Shown here one piece after another: positions 25,082 through 34,162 of a DNA stretch of 45,106 bases. Below the pieces are notes generated by a model that was not told the origin of the DNA, did no database searches, and was given only the letters and a program-made list of their open reading frames with translations. A program made the translations under genes and the position numbers. The DNA is from an uncultured Brachyspira sp. (lineage in GTDB: Bacteria > Spirochaetota > Brachyspiria > Brachyspirales > Brachyspiraceae), in NCBI RefSeq assembly GCF_910588665.1, contig NZ_CAJUPR010000013.1, forward strand, positions 160 through 45,265, written 5' to 3'. Numbering within the stretch: position 1 is the first letter of the stretch; each line of letters starts with the position of its first letter.

Positions 25082-26395
25082 ATGATTAACAAAAACGGTT
25101 ATACTTCCAAAGACAATAATAATTCTCTGACACATAACAGAGTTTTAATTATAGGAGGAGATATATTATTAATAGCAATAATAACCAGTGCTTTTTTTTA
25201 TTTTTGCTATTTAATAAAAAATATAATAAATCCTATTATCTTATTTATTATTATTATAGCAGCATTAATACCTTTTTGGAAATATATATGGGCAAAAATT
25301 TCATTAGTATTAATATTAGCGCTGTTCTCTTTATGGATTATAAAAGAAGCAGGATATTTAGTTGCACCTTTTATATGGGGTATATTTACTGCATATTTAT
25401 TTAATCCTCTGATAAGTAAAATACAATATAAAATGCCTAGAATATTAGCGGTGCTAATGATATTCATACCGCTTTTAATAATAGCTATAATATTCGTTGT
25501 ATTTATAATACCAAGAATCATAGAAGAGATTGGAATAATATTAAAAAGCCTGCCTCAATATGTGGATAAAACATATAACTTAATTTCATCAGTTTTAATT
25601 TCAATATCAGATAAATTAAACAGAACCATAGGAAAAAGTTTTGATATAAACTTAGAAATAGATTCTAATGCAATAAAAGATTTTCTATTTGGAAATAACG
25701 GAATTATGACTTTATTTTACAAAAAAGCAATGGATTTAAGATTTCAAAATATAAACAGCGTTATTTCCATATTCAGCATTATATTTTCATATTTTGTAAT
25801 ACTGCCTTTTGTTACTTTTTATTTAATGCTGGATTTTAAAAATATACAGGTAAATATAATAAAATTAATACCTATAAGATGGCAGAAATATGTAAGTAAT
25901 ATAATAAGAAGATCAAATTATATTATAAACAGCTATATAAGAGGAATGACAGTACTTGCTGTATCATTCTTTATAATAACTTATATGCTGCTTTCTATAG
26001 CAAATATGAAATACGCACTTGTACTAGCTTTACTTAGAGGATTATTAAATTATATACCGTTTATAGGACCTTTCATCGCTTTTGCAAGCGCATTATTTAC
26101 AGGAATTATAACCGATATTGTATGGTGGCATGGAGCTTTAAAAATATGCGCTATATACGGATTTATACAGATACTTGATTCAGGACTTATTGCGCCTAAA
26201 ATACTTGGAGATTCCGTTCAAATTCACCCTATTGCCGTAATGTTCAGCACAATTATAGGAGGCGTATTATTCGGATTTTTAGGAGTTTTATTTGCAGTGC
26301 CTTTCTGCAGTATAATACTGTTAATACTAAAAAATTTCTTTGATAAATATTACAATTCAAAATTTTATACTTTAAATAGAAGGGAAAATAAATGA
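25082..26395 (+). CDS. AI-2E/PerM-family membrane permease
   Basis: A 437-residue polytopic membrane protein of the AI-2E (PerM/YdiK) family. About seven to eight helices: two or three at residues 20-100, then FIPLLIIAIIFVVFIIPRIIEEI, a soluble region (about 160-230), and the conserved C-terminal block with LLNYIPFIGPFIA, GALKICAIYGFIQILDSGLIAPKILGDSVQIHP, and GVLFGFLGVLFAVP. Substrate is unproven for most members (AI-2, Na+/H+ exchange and others are proposed). Its stop overlaps the next start in an ATGA, so the two genes are coupled. Compared with relatives, the N-terminus has an extra polar stretch of about 20 residues. Confidence 0.9.
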   Translation: MINKNGYTSKDNNNSLTHNRVLIIGGDILLIAIITSAFFYFCYLIKNIINPIILFIIIIAALIPFWKYIWAKISLVLILALFSLWIIKEAGYLVAPFIWGIFTAYLFNPLISKIQYKMPRILAVLMIFIPLLIIAIIFVVFIIPRIIEEIGIILKSLPQYVDKTYNLISSVLISISDKLNRTIGKSFDINLEIDSNAIKDFLFGNNGIMTLFYKKAMDLRFQNINSVISIFSIIFSYFVILPFVTFYLMLDFKNIQVNIIKLIPIRWQKYVSNIIRRSNYIINSYIRGMTVLAVSFFIITYMLLSIANMKYALVLALLRGLLNYIPFIGPFIAFASALFTGIITDIVWWHGALKICAIYGFIQILDSGLIAPKILGDSVQIHPIAVMFSTIIGGVLFGFLGVLFAVPFCSIILLILKNFFDKYYNSKFYTLNRRENK

Positions 26396-26922
26396 TTATT
26401 TATGTAATACCTATATTCATAATACTGCCTCTGATACTTATGGCTGTTATGATATTTCTTCCGACTTTTATAGGAAAAAGAATCCCTCCTTCTTTTTCAA
26501 AAGAAAAAACTCAAATACTTAATATGCAAAGAAATGAACTATATAATCTTATCATAAATTATGAAAATTATCCCGCTTGGTTAAAATATATTTCCACAGT
26601 TCATACCGAAAAAATATCTGGAAACAAATTAAAAATTATGCAGACTTATTCAAACAGAAGAACTTATCAGGAATTAATAGAGGTAAGAAGAATAGAAAAC
26701 AGCGAAATATCTATAGTAAAAACAGAAAATGAATTTACGGCTTTATGGACTTATATATTTGAAGATGCAGAAAACGGCAAAACCAAAATGACTATAAAAG
26801 AAACTATGTATGTATATCATCCATATTTGAGATTTATGCTTAAATATATACTTACAGATGAAAACTGCAAAAGCGATTTTTTTAGAAGAGTAAAAATCTT
26901 TATTAATAAAAACAGCCAATAG
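26392..26922 (+). CDS. Membrane-anchored SRPBCC-fold protein
   Basis: A 176-residue protein with an N-terminal membrane helix (residues about 2-28) and a cytoplasmic domain that fits the SRPBCC/START helix-grip fold: RNELYNLIINYENYPAWLKYI matches the typical first helix, followed by beta strands (KLKIMQTYSN, EISIVKTENEFTALWTYIF, TKMTIKETMYVY) and a long C-terminal helix. Such domains bind lipids or other hydrophobic ligands. It overlaps the AI-2E permease gene by 4 bases, hinting that both act at the membrane. Fold assignment rests on pattern only. Confidence 0.65.
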   Translation: MIIYVIPIFIILPLILMAVMIFLPTFIGKRIPPSFSKEKTQILNMQRNELYNLIINYENYPAWLKYISTVHTEKISGNKLKIMQTYSNRRTYQELIEVRRIENSEISIVKTENEFTALWTYIFEDAENGKTKMTIKETMYVYHPYLRFMLKYILTDENCKSDFFRRVKIFINKNSQ

Positions 26923-26995
26923 TATATATGCATCATTTACATTAATTAATTTTGATATATAATATGCAGTCAATAAAATAAAAAGGATAAAATAT

Positions 26996-27940
26996 ATGCT
27001 TGATTTTGAGCCTATCACTTTAGAAAAACAAGAACTTTATAATAAATATTTTTCCATAACTCCTCAGCAATCGGCAGATTATACATTTATGAATATGCTT
27101 GGACTGAAAGATATATATATGATTGAATGGGCATTTACTGAAAAATTAGTTTGGATAAGACAGAAGTCTCCGTATACTATATATTGGGCACCTGTCGGAG
27201 ATTGGTTTAATTCCGATTTCTGCAATGGTATCAGTCCTTGCGAAATATCAGGAGAGGCTATTATAAGAATACCGAAAGAACTTGCCTTATTTTGGGAAAA
27301 AACTACAAAAATAAAAATGAAAGATTCCAGAGACGAATGGGAATATATATACGATTTTAATGAGCTTGCATCCCTCCCTGGCAAAAAATTTCATAACAAA
27401 AAAAATCTGTATAATCAATTTATAAAAAATGAATTTGAATACAAACCTATAGATAAAACCATTATACAAGATATACTTGATTTTGAATCCGAATGGGAGG
27501 AATATGAAAAAAATAATCAAAATTATATGGAAGAATGCGAAACTTTCAAAAGCGGAAAATTATTATCGCATGAAGTAAGAGCTGAGGCTGATACTATAAT
27601 GATAAAAACATTGCTTGCTAATTGGGATATTATAAAAAATATAATAGGAGGTGCTATTTATATTGATAAAAAAGTTGCGGCATATACGATAGCTGATTTG
27701 AGTATGAGAGATACTATAGTAGTTCATTCTGAGAGAGGAGATAGAAACTATAAAGGAACTTATCAGGCAATAAACAGAATGTTTTTAGAAAATTTAAAAA
27801 ATTATATAAGCGATTATGAAAGATTTAAATTTGTAAACAGAGAGCAGGATGTTGGGGATTTGGGACTTAGAAAGGCAAAACTGTCCTATAATCCGATTAG
27901 CTATATAGAAAAATATAAAGGTTTTTGCACAGACTTTTAA
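26996..27940 (+). CDS. DUF2156 (GNAT-like) protein
   Basis: A 314-residue soluble protein of the DUF2156 family, related to the GNAT-like catalytic domain of phosphatidylglycerol lysyltransferases. The N-terminus LDFEPITLEKQELYNKYF, then SADYTFMNMLGL, is characteristic, as are the central KKNLYNQFIKNE motif and the C-terminal GTYQAINRMFLENL and REQDVGDLGLRKAKLSYNP. It lacks the membrane half of MprF, so it is a free-standing acyltransferase-like protein of unknown substrate. Ribosome-binding site AAGGAT is about 9 bases upstream. Transcribed alone or read through from the SRPBCC gene 70 bases before. Confidence 0.85.
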   Translation: MLDFEPITLEKQELYNKYFSITPQQSADYTFMNMLGLKDIYMIEWAFTEKLVWIRQKSPYTIYWAPVGDWFNSDFCNGISPCEISGEAIIRIPKELALFWEKTTKIKMKDSRDEWEYIYDFNELASLPGKKFHNKKNLYNQFIKNEFEYKPIDKTIIQDILDFESEWEEYEKNNQNYMEECETFKSGKLLSHEVRAEADTIMIKTLLANWDIIKNIIGGAIYIDKKVAAYTIADLSMRDTIVVHSERGDRNYKGTYQAINRMFLENLKNYISDYERFKFVNREQDVGDLGLRKAKLSYNPISYIEKYKGFCTDF

Positions 27941-28008
27941 ATAAAAAAAATATATATATATGCATTTTATTTTATACAGCTCTTAAATATAATAATAAAT
28001 AATTATAC

Positions 28009-28036
28009 TTGACAGATTTTTATTTAAATATATATT
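28009..28036 (+). promoter_or_regulatory. Promoter for the FmdB-type gene and rlmN
   Basis: Consensus TTGACA (28009-28014) and TATATT (28031-28036) with 16-base spacing, about 30 bases before the ATG at 28067. Confidence 0.55.
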
Positions 28037-28066
28037 ATTCAAAATAATTTAAAATAAGGAAAAACT

Positions 28067-28309
28067 ATGCCTACTTATGAATATAAATGCGAAAATTGCG
28101 GAAATGAGTTTGAAGAGTTTCAGTCAATAACAGCCGAAGCTAAAGCGTACTGTACTAAATGCGGAAGCGAAGCTAAAAGAATGATATCATTAAACAGCGG
28201 TATTATTTTTAAAGGCAAAGGATTCTATGTTAATGATTATAAGTCAAAAAATGATAATTCAAGTTCTGCCGGCAATAATGATAATACCCCACCTAAAATA
28301 AGCTGCTGA
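28067..28309 (+). CDS. FmdB-family zinc-ribbon protein
   Basis: An 80-residue protein with an N-terminal putative regulatory zinc ribbon: MPTYEYKCENCGNEFEEFQS, then YCTKCGSEAKRMIS, giving two CxxC pairs for one zinc. The tail is a Gly, Ser and Asn-rich flexible region ending in Cys. The family is widespread and named after formamidase regulators, but its function is unclear. Ribosome-binding site AAGGAA is good. It is followed by rlmN after 66 bases, and both may share the promoter at 28009. Confidence 0.9.
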   Translation: MPTYEYKCENCGNEFEEFQSITAEAKAYCTKCGSEAKRMISLNSGIIFKGKGFYVNDYKSKNDNSSSAGNNDNTPPKISC

Positions 28310-28375
28310 GTAATATAAGTTTATAGAAAAAATAAAATTATTAATAATAAAAATAATAAACTTTTAAGAATAATT

Positions 28376-29404
28376 ATGGCTAAAAAGATATCTATAATGA
28401 ATATATCGGAAAATGAATTATCAAGATTCTGTATAGAGAATAATTTTCCTAAATTTCATGCCTCGCAAATACTTAATTGGATATATAAAAAATATGCATT
28501 AAGTTTTGAGGAGATGAGCAATATACCTAAAAATTTAAGAAACTTATTAGATGAATACTATTTTATACATAATTCAAAAATAGAAAATATATCGGAAGAT
28601 GAATACGGAACGCAGAAATTATTAATTTCATTATATGATAAGAAAAAAATAGAATCCGTTATACTGAATAAAAAAGACAGAGTAACTTTTTGTTTATCAT
28701 CTCAGGTAGGATGCGGATACGGCTGTGCCTTCTGTGCAACGGGAAGTATGGGCTTATCTAGAAACTTAACAGCAGATGAAATACTTGCCGAGTTTATTTT
28801 AATGAGAGCTGTAACTAAAAAAGTTAATTCTATTGTTTTTATGGGTATGGGAGAGCCTTTAGCAAATACAAAAAACCTTTTCAAAGCAATAGAAACCATC
28901 AATTCTTTTAAAGGTTTTAATTTAGGTATAAGACATATAACAATATCAACTTCAGGAGAGGCTGCAGGAATAAAACAGCTTATAGAAAAAGATTTAGACT
29001 GCAGATTAGCTGTTTCATTACATTCTCTGAAAAATGAAATCAGAGATAAAATTATGCCTATAAATAAAAGATATCCGATAGAAAATCTTACAGCTGTTCT
29101 TAAAAGATACAGTAAAAACGGAAAAAGAATGATAACTTTTGAATGGGTTCTTATTAAAGATATAAATGATTCGGTTAATGATGCATACAGAATAGTTAAC
29201 TTAAAAAAAGAATTTCCTTTCAAAGTTAATGTCATACCTATGAATCCTGTAGATCATGCGCCTCATTTACAGAGACCTAATAAAGATATTATATTAAGAT
29301 TTAAATCCATACTTAAAGATAACGGAATTGAAGTAATTGAAAGATTTAAGCAAGGTCAGGAAATACTTGCAGCCTGCGGACAATTAGCTGTTAAAAATTT
29401 TTAA
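28376..29404 (+). CDS. rlmN: 23S rRNA/tRNA adenine C2-methyltransferase
   Basis: A 342-residue radical SAM enzyme that methylates C2 of A2503 in 23S rRNA and A37 in some tRNAs. The Fe-S cluster motif is GCGYGCAFCATG (about residues 114-125), and the SAM-binding GMGEPLAN follows. The catalytic cysteine pair is Cys-124-side in ATGSMG context and the C-terminal Cys of ILAACGQL. The N-terminal helical domain reads FPKFHASQILNWIYKKYA. The substrate loop includes AVSLHS and PINKRYP. Normal length. Loss of this enzyme alters susceptibility to some peptidyl-transferase antibiotics in other bacteria. Confidence 0.95.
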   Translation: MAKKISIMNISENELSRFCIENNFPKFHASQILNWIYKKYALSFEEMSNIPKNLRNLLDEYYFIHNSKIENISEDEYGTQKLLISLYDKKKIESVILNKKDRVTFCLSSQVGCGYGCAFCATGSMGLSRNLTADEILAEFILMRAVTKKVNSIVFMGMGEPLANTKNLFKAIETINSFKGFNLGIRHITISTSGEAAGIKQLIEKDLDCRLAVSLHSLKNEIRDKIMPINKRYPIENLTAVLKRYSKNGKRMITFEWVLIKDINDSVNDAYRIVNLKKEFPFKVNVIPMNPVDHAPHLQRPNKDIILRFKSILKDNGIEVIERFKQGQEILAACGQLAVKNF

Positions 29405-29405
29405 G

Positions 29406-29446
29406 TTAATATTATAGTATTTATTTTAATAATAGTATAATATTAA
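29406..29446. repeat. AT-only inverted repeat after rlmN
   Basis: TTAATATTATA (29406-29416) and TATAATATTAA (29436-29446) form an 11-pair stem, extended by four pairs after one mismatch. It could be a weak transcript end for rlmN, but there is no T-run. It also contains TATAAT, a possible -10 for the next gene. Confidence 0.35.
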
Positions 29447-29479
29447 AAACAGATAATTTTTATAAATAAAGGGTAATTT

Positions 29480-32143
29480 ATGGAGAAATTTAATAGTTCT
29501 TTATTCAGCAGAAGATACGATGGCTATAATTTAGAAAAAGAGATATGCATTATTAATAAAGGAATAATTGAAAATGATGTATATGCTTTAGACTTTTTAA
29601 GAGAAGCCAATTGTACTTATAATAGAGACAGAGAATATTTCTATTCATTATATAAAACCTTAGAAAACAGCAGCAATTGCGGAATGTATCTAATATTAAC
29701 AGCCGTACTTTTAAAAAATGAAGATGAAAAAGCTAATTTGGAAATAGCCGATAAAAAAATAGATTTACTTATTCAAAAAATGTACAATTCATACTATGTA
29801 AAATATAATATTGCGGAACATATAGGAACTCCAAACAGTATAACTGTAATAAATAATGATATTATATATGAAGATGATAAAAGATATGAGTTAATAAAAA
29901 AATTTCATACAAAAAAATCGGCATTCGGATATTACAGTGCTTTAAGACCATATAGACCTTACAATATAAAAAAAACTCCAAGCGCAGATGATATAGAGTT
30001 TATAAAAAAATGTATATTAAACAATTACAGAATATATTATATTTTACTGCTTTCCGATTACTCTAAAAAATCCAAAAAACTTCTTAATATAATACTAAAA
30101 ACCAATAATTATAAATGCTTAATATATTTAATTTTAATCAGAAAAGAAGGCTTCAATATAACATATCAGGAAAGTTTAGACTATCTTCTTAATCTTGATA
30201 TGCCTTTATCAGATATTATTATTTCTTATATATTTTTCTATTCATATAATGATAGAATATCATATTACAATTCATTTGCAGTACAAATAAAGAATAATGA
30301 TTTTAATAATTTCTTCTATTCTATTATAAAGAAAAACTCTGAATATTTTGAAAACTTATTCTCAAATAAAAATTTCATAAACAGAGTCACAAAAAACAGT
30401 AGAAACTTTATTCCGTTTTTAAATGAACTTTACAGCAAAGAAATAGATTTTAAATCAAGCAAGATATTATGTTCTCTTTTAGGAAGTAAATCGCCTAATA
30501 TAAGAAAAGCATCTATAAAAATAATAAACCGTAAAAAAAATGAATCTTATAAATACCTAAAAACTTTAAATAGCAATTTAGCTAAAGATATATTAAAAAA
30601 ATGGAAAAATAAAAAGATAATTAAATCGGGCTTCAAAGATATTAATAGCATAGTAGCTTTTGTTAATAAAAATTATAATAAAAAATATGAAAAAAATCTA
30701 TTATGCTTAGACGAATCATTATTATACGGCGTTAAAATGAAAGATTCTAATGAAGTTATACCAATAATTATTATAAAATATATATATTTGGAATATTCAA
30801 AACTCAAACTGCCTACAAAGATAAAATATTTAGATAAAATTATTTCATATTTCAATTTTGATTCATTTATCAATGTAATAAAAAACATATATGACAGATG
30901 GATATTTGAAGGAGCTGATATAACTTATAAATATGTTATGATGCTGTATTTAGTATATGAATCGGAATATAAAATAGAAAAAGTAATTTATAATTTAAAA
31001 AATTGGTGCGAATCTGGAAGAATTTCGCTTGCAAATTATGCTATATCAGCATTAGCTTTCAATGGAAGTATTTACTCCCTCATTCTTATAGATTATATAC
31101 AAACTAATTTTAAATACTATCAAATAAAAAATACTTCCAAATCGGCATTTAAATCCGCTGCAAAGAAACTTAATATTTCAGAAGATGGATTAGAAGATAA
31201 AATAATACCTAATTTTTCTATAAATAAATACGGTAAAAAAATATTAAAAGACGATTTTAATTCATTTACTTTAACTATAAATGAAAAATTATATATTGAA
31301 AAAATATACGATAATAAAAATAAAGAATATATATCAAAAATAGATAAATACTGCAATATAAGTGAAAAATTACTAGATGAATTTCATAGCTTAAAAAACA
31401 ATATAAAGTCTATATATAGATTTCAATCTCTAAGACTGCATAAAGCATTGATGACTGGAAAAAAATGGCAGGCAAATAATTGGAAAAATATATTTATAGA
31501 AAATTATATTATGAGTCTGCTATCGGATATTTTTATATGGACTGTATATAGTAAAAATGATAAAATATTAAAACATGTCAGATATGATAAAAAATCAAAT
31601 AAATTCTTTACATTAGATAACGAAGAATATAAAATAAACAGTCGTCATAAATTATCATTAGCAAGCTCTATAGAAATGACAGATGAAGAAATTAAAAAGG
31701 CTAAAAAACTATTGGCTAATTTAAATATAAAACAGCCTTTTAATCAAATGCAGAAAATTAATTTTAATTTTAAAGAGGGAGATATAAAAGAAAATATTAT
31801 TATAAAATACAGAAATAAAGAAGCAAAAATAAAAGTATTCAAAAAATTAGCAGATTCTATAAATATGGAATTAGACTATGAAAACTCATATATAGTGGGA
31901 TATAAGATTATAGAAACATCAATATCTGTTGGTATAAAAATTAATTTAATAGGTATAGATAATGCTATAGATGATAATGATATAATTATGTTCGGAGATA
32001 TCGTATTTTATAATATAGATAATAATGAAGTATTTTCATATAAAAATATAATGGATCCTAGAACATCTCATGAAAGATATGTAAAATACATAATGTTTAA
32101 TATAGATAATCATATAAGAAAAAATAAAATCAATAAATTTTAA
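29480..32143 (+). CDS. Large DUF4132-domain protein
   Basis: An 887-residue protein, cytoplasmic, with no signal peptide or membrane helix. The C-terminal 350 residues fit the DUF4132 family: RFQSLRLHKALMTGKKW, NWKNIFIENYIMSLLSDIFIW, the following strand-rich part (GDIVFYN) and the end NIMDPRTSHERYVKYIM. The N-terminal 500 residues are helical and leucine/lysine-rich, in the manner of HEAT-like repeats (for example SKSPNIRKASIKIINRKK). The family includes MolR-like and WGR-associated proteins; the function is unknown. GGG-containing ribosome-binding site upstream. The next gene starts 8 bases after it, so they are probably co-transcribed. Confidence 0.75.
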   Translation: MEKFNSSLFSRRYDGYNLEKEICIINKGIIENDVYALDFLREANCTYNRDREYFYSLYKTLENSSNCGMYLILTAVLLKNEDEKANLEIADKKIDLLIQKMYNSYYVKYNIAEHIGTPNSITVINNDIIYEDDKRYELIKKFHTKKSAFGYYSALRPYRPYNIKKTPSADDIEFIKKCILNNYRIYYILLLSDYSKKSKKLLNIILKTNNYKCLIYLILIRKEGFNITYQESLDYLLNLDMPLSDIIISYIFFYSYNDRISYYNSFAVQIKNNDFNNFFYSIIKKNSEYFENLFSNKNFINRVTKNSRNFIPFLNELYSKEIDFKSSKILCSLLGSKSPNIRKASIKIINRKKNESYKYLKTLNSNLAKDILKKWKNKKIIKSGFKDINSIVAFVNKNYNKKYEKNLLCLDESLLYGVKMKDSNEVIPIIIIKYIYLEYSKLKLPTKIKYLDKIISYFNFDSFINVIKNIYDRWIFEGADITYKYVMMLYLVYESEYKIEKVIYNLKNWCESGRISLANYAISALAFNGSIYSLILIDYIQTNFKYYQIKNTSKSAFKSAAKKLNISEDGLEDKIIPNFSINKYGKKILKDDFNSFTLTINEKLYIEKIYDNKNKEYISKIDKYCNISEKLLDEFHSLKNNIKSIYRFQSLRLHKALMTGKKWQANNWKNIFIENYIMSLLSDIFIWTVYSKNDKILKHVRYDKKSNKFFTLDNEEYKINSRHKLSLASSIEMTDEEIKKAKKLLANLNIKQPFNQMQKINFNFKEGDIKENIIIKYRNKEAKIKVFKKLADSINMELDYENSYIVGYKIIETSISVGIKINLIGIDNAIDDNDIIMFGDIVFYNIDNNEVFSYKNIMDPRTSHERYVKYIMFNIDNHIRKNKINKF

Positions 32144-32151
32144 GGAAAAAA

Positions 32152-32874
32152 ATGAAAGCCGTTATAGTACTTCCAACATATAATGAAAAAGATAATATAG
32201 AAAAAATGTTAAACACCGTGTTAGAACTGCCAAAATATATAGAGATATTAGTTGCAGATGATAATAGTCCTGACGGTACCGCAAGTATAGTTGAAAAATA
32301 TCTTAATAATAACAGAGTACATCTTTTAAAAAGAGAAAAAAAGGAAGGACTTGGACCTGCATATATTGCGGGGTTTCAGCATTCATTTAAATACAATCCT
32401 GATTATATAATAGAAATGGACGCAGATTTTTCTCATGATCCTAATTTTGTAATAAAGTTTATAAATAGAATGGAAGAAGAAAAACTTGATTTGGTTATAG
32501 GCTCAAGATACTGTAATGGAATAAGTGTTGTAAACTGGCCTCTAAGAAGACTTTTTTTATCATACTATGGAAACAGATATGCCTCATTTATATTAGGATC
32601 TAAAATTATGGATATTACAGGCGGATTTAAATGCTTTAGAGCATCCGTATTGAAAAATATGAATTTCAAAAATATACTTTCTGCAGGGTATTCCTTTCAA
32701 ATAGAGATGAATTACTCTTTTGAAAGCAACGGATATAAGGTGAAAGAAGAACCTATAATATTTTATGAAAGAAGAAACGGGCAATCAAAAATGTCTAAAA
32801 ACATAATAGCAGAGGCTTTATTCAGGGTAATAAGGTTAAGATTTAGAAATAAGAAAAAATATTTTAATAGTTAG
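32152..32874 (+). CDS. Polyprenol-phosphate mannose synthase-like GT2 enzyme
   Basis: A 240-residue GT2 glycosyltransferase that likely transfers mannose or another hexose from a nucleotide sugar to a polyprenyl phosphate carrier. The N-terminus AVIVLPTYNEKDNIEKM and VADDNSPDGTA form the nucleotide-sugar site, and EMDADFSHDP holds the DXD-type metal site. VIGSRYCNG and DITGGFKCFRASVL are typical of DPM1-like enzymes, and the C-terminal YERRNGQSKMS is the conserved R..GxSKM signature. There is no C-terminal membrane helix, so this is the soluble/peripheral type. AAGGAA site upstream. Convergent with aroA; the stop codons overlap. Confidence 0.9.
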   Translation: MKAVIVLPTYNEKDNIEKMLNTVLELPKYIEILVADDNSPDGTASIVEKYLNNNRVHLLKREKKEGLGPAYIAGFQHSFKYNPDYIIEMDADFSHDPNFVIKFINRMEEEKLDLVIGSRYCNGISVVNWPLRRLFLSYYGNRYASFILGSKIMDITGGFKCFRASVLKNMNFKNILSAGYSFQIEMNYSFESNGYKVKEEPIIFYERRNGQSKMSKNIIAEALFRVIRLRFRNKKKYFNS

Positions 32875-34130
32875 ATAATTACAGCGCCTATACTTCTGAA
32901 CTGATCTATAAAATTAAAAGAAGATTTATTAATAGACATAGCATCATCTATTACAATATCACTCTCAGAAACAATTGAAGCTACTGCAAGAGACATAGCT
33001 ATTCTATGATCATTATGAGAAGTTGTATTTCCTCCTTCCAGCTTCTCAACGCCTTCTATATATATTTCATTTTCAGTAACTTTTATCTTAGCGCCTATTT
33101 TGTTAAAACTATCTTTAAGATCATCTATTCTATCGCTTTCTTTATATTTCAATCTGGAAGCATTATATAATTTAGTAACGCCCTTAGCTGTGGACGCCAA
33201 TGCAGTAATAATAGGAGCCAAATCTGGTATATTGGAAACGTCTATATCCATAGCATTAAGTCTCCCAGTTTTTTTTACTGTTATGGAATTATCGCTATTA
33301 TAAATTATAGAAGCCCCCATAAATTTAAGTATATTAATAATTTCCTTATCGCCCTGTATTGAATATTTATTAAGACCGTATAAGGCAACTTCTCCTCCCA
33401 AAGCACCCGCAGCAGCAAAAAATGCGGCATGAGACCAATCAGATTCTATTTCATAATCAATTGAACAATATTTCTGATTACCGTATACTTCTATTATATT
33501 ATTTCCTTGTCTGCAAACTTCTATGCATGCGGATTTAATAATTTTTAAAGTCATCATAACATAAGGAGCGGATTGAAGCTCGCCTTCTATAATAATTTTA
33601 GAATCTCCGTCTAATAAAGGCAATGCAAATAAAAGTCCGCTTACAAACTGGCTGCTTACATTTCCAGCAACTTTAAAATCTCCGCTTTTTAATTTTCCTG
33701 AAACATTAAGAAAATCTTCACCTAATTCAAATTCCAATCCCTGCTCTTTCCATATATTTTTATAAATATCTATAGGCCTTGAAAATAATTTTTTAGATCC
33801 TTCAAATTTACAATCAATACCCAATGCTGATATAATAGGAATTAAAAGTCTTAAACTAGTGCCTGATTCTTTTACATCTATATTAAGTTTATTTTTAATA
33901 ATATCTTTAGGTATAACTTTAAGTCCGTCATCAATAATTTCTAAATCGGAAAAATTAGAGACAGCTTCTTTAGTAACTTCTATATCAGCACCTATATTCT
34001 TAATCCAAGGCTTTATTATGCTTGGCTTTTCAGATAAAGATGATGCTATTAAAACCCTATGCGCATCGCTTTTGCTCATTTGAATATAAATAGATCCGAA
34101 TATCTCAGAAGGCTTAATAGTTAAAGACAT
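32871..34130 (-). CDS. aroA: 3-phosphoshikimate 1-carboxyvinyltransferase (EPSP synthase)
   Basis: A 419-residue shikimate-pathway enzyme. The N-terminal SKSDAHRVLIASSL carries the substrate-binding Lys and Arg. ESGTSLRLLIP (the family's GNAGTAMR-like region) follows, then the central SQFVSGLLFALPLL and SDWSHAAFFAAAG, and the C-terminal LKYKESDRIDDL and HNDHRIAMSLAVA, where the PEP-binding residues lie. The glyphosate-site loop differs from the class I GNAGTAMRP form (Gly-Thr-Ala replaced by ESGTSLR), suggesting a class II-like enzyme. Second gene of ftsY-aroA, 32 bases after ftsY. Confidence 0.94.
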   Translation of the reverse strand: MSLTIKPSEIFGSIYIQMSKSDAHRVLIASSLSEKPSIIKPWIKNIGADIEVTKEAVSNFSDLEIIDDGLKVIPKDIIKNKLNIDVKESGTSLRLLIPIISALGIDCKFEGSKKLFSRPIDIYKNIWKEQGLEFELGEDFLNVSGKLKSGDFKVAGNVSSQFVSGLLFALPLLDGDSKIIIEGELQSAPYVMMTLKIIKSACIEVCRQGNNIIEVYGNQKYCSIDYEIESDWSHAAFFAAAGALGGEVALYGLNKYSIQGDKEIINILKFMGASIIYNSDNSITVKKTGRLNAMDIDVSNIPDLAPIITALASTAKGVTKLYNASRLKYKESDRIDDLKDSFNKIGAKIKVTENEIYIEGVEKLEGGNTTSHNDHRIAMSLAVASIVSESDIVIDDAMSINKSSFNFIDQFRSIGAVII

Positions 34131-34162
34131 AATACAACTCCAATATAAAGTTTAATTAAATT

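Noticed and set aside
28702..29235. A 177-residue ORF on the minus strand inside rlmN
   Set aside because: It is a shadow of the well-supported rlmN frame, with no recognisable domain.
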